Positions 5,522 to 5,730 of a DNA stretch of 5,730 nucleotides are shown one piece after another. The DNA comes from an uncultured Collinsella sp. (GTDB lineage Bacteria; Actinomycetota; Coriobacteriia; Coriobacteriales; Coriobacteriaceae). Position 1 is the first letter of the stretch; every line of letters begins with the position of its first letter. The translations under genes were made by a program, and so were the position numbers. The DNA lies in the NCBI GenBank assembly GCA_900544425.1, contig UQUX01000112.1, positions 1 to 5,730 on the forward strand. The letters run 5' to 3'. The notes under the pieces are model-generated. The model saw only the letters and a list, made by a program, of their open reading frames with translations. It was not told the origin of the DNA and searched no databases.

Positions 5522-5730
5522 AGAGAGCGGGTGGGAGGGTGTCGAGGAGGGCTTGGGCGGTATTGGCGGCGCAGTCGCGTGAGTCGATGATGTGGTCGGC
5601 CCAGGCGCGGTAGCGTGGCATACGTTGTTCCGCGAGCTTATCGATGCCGTCGCGTGCGGTGATGGGGCGGCCCTTGTGGGCGAGCTCTTCGAGCTTGCGG
5701 TTGAGCATCACAATTTTGCTGTTCTGGTGC
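5520..5730 (-). CDS. aroK: Shikimate kinase, C-terminal part (partial)
   Basis: The frame is open to the window edge, so the 5' part is missing; 69 codons are visible, ending in TAA at 5522-5520. The peptide reads HQNSKIVMLNRKLEELAHKG, then RPIT, then KLAEQRMPRYRAWADHIIDS. This matches the C-terminal region of shikimate kinases: a beta strand before a 'L...L' helix, the lid-side G/RP segment, and the R.P.Y...AD..ID block, with the arginine of R-x-P-x-Y being part of the conserved substrate/adenine region. The enzyme phosphorylates shikimate with ATP. The P-loop lies outside the window, so the call rests on this tail and on aroQ being next downstream. A fusion to another shikimate enzyme cannot be excluded. 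The internal GTG/ATG codons near 5711 are not the true start. Confidence 0.75.
   Translation of the reverse strand, partial: HQNSKIVMLNRKLEELAHKGRPITARDGIDKLAEQRMPRYRAWADHIIDSRDCAANTAQALLDTLPPAL

Overview
The window looks like chromosomal DNA from a high-GC gut actinobacterium, most likely Collinsella or another member of Coriobacteriia. This is an inference from codon choice, the protein sequences and gene style, since no species marker is present. Most genes are near 60% GC (hand counts: 35/60 in 2701-2760, 37/60 in 5221-5280). A central two-gene block is clearly poorer (29/60 in 3901-3960, 26/60 in 4141-4200, 27/60 in 4801-4860).

Left part (1-2999): cell-surface polysaccharide genes. The window opens in the last codons of a dTDP-4-dehydrorhamnose reductase (rmlD/rfbD-like, + strand), followed by a strong hairpin terminator shared with a convergent GT2 glycosyltransferase that ends in two membrane helices. 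A 160-bp divergent promoter region separates that gene from a + strand pair, an ABC-2 polysaccharide permease (Wzm/TagG type) and its ATPase (Wzt/TagH type, short form without a C-terminal glycan-binding domain). Together they suggest synthesis of a rhamnose-containing, lipid-linked glycan that is exported by the ABC transporter.

Middle (3000-4980): a tRNA-Arg(TCT) gene with its own terminator is followed by about 300 bp that hold what looks like a broken small membrane-protein gene. Then comes a low-GC, minus-strand, two-gene cassette: a DUF4869-like protein and, overlapping it by one base (TAATG), a P-loop ATPase whose C-terminal half resembles a divergent TOPRIM-like fold. The cassette has its own TATAAT box and its own terminator. 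It is the most interesting part of the window: a compact accessory module of unknown function between a tRNA and housekeeping genes.

Right part (4930-5730): shikimate-pathway genes on the minus strand, aroQ (type II 3-dehydroquinase) preceded by the C-terminal part of a shikimate kinase (aroK). The short aroK-aroQ gap contains a long hairpin with a dispersed-repeat look. Its best T-tract lies on the strand opposite to the genes.
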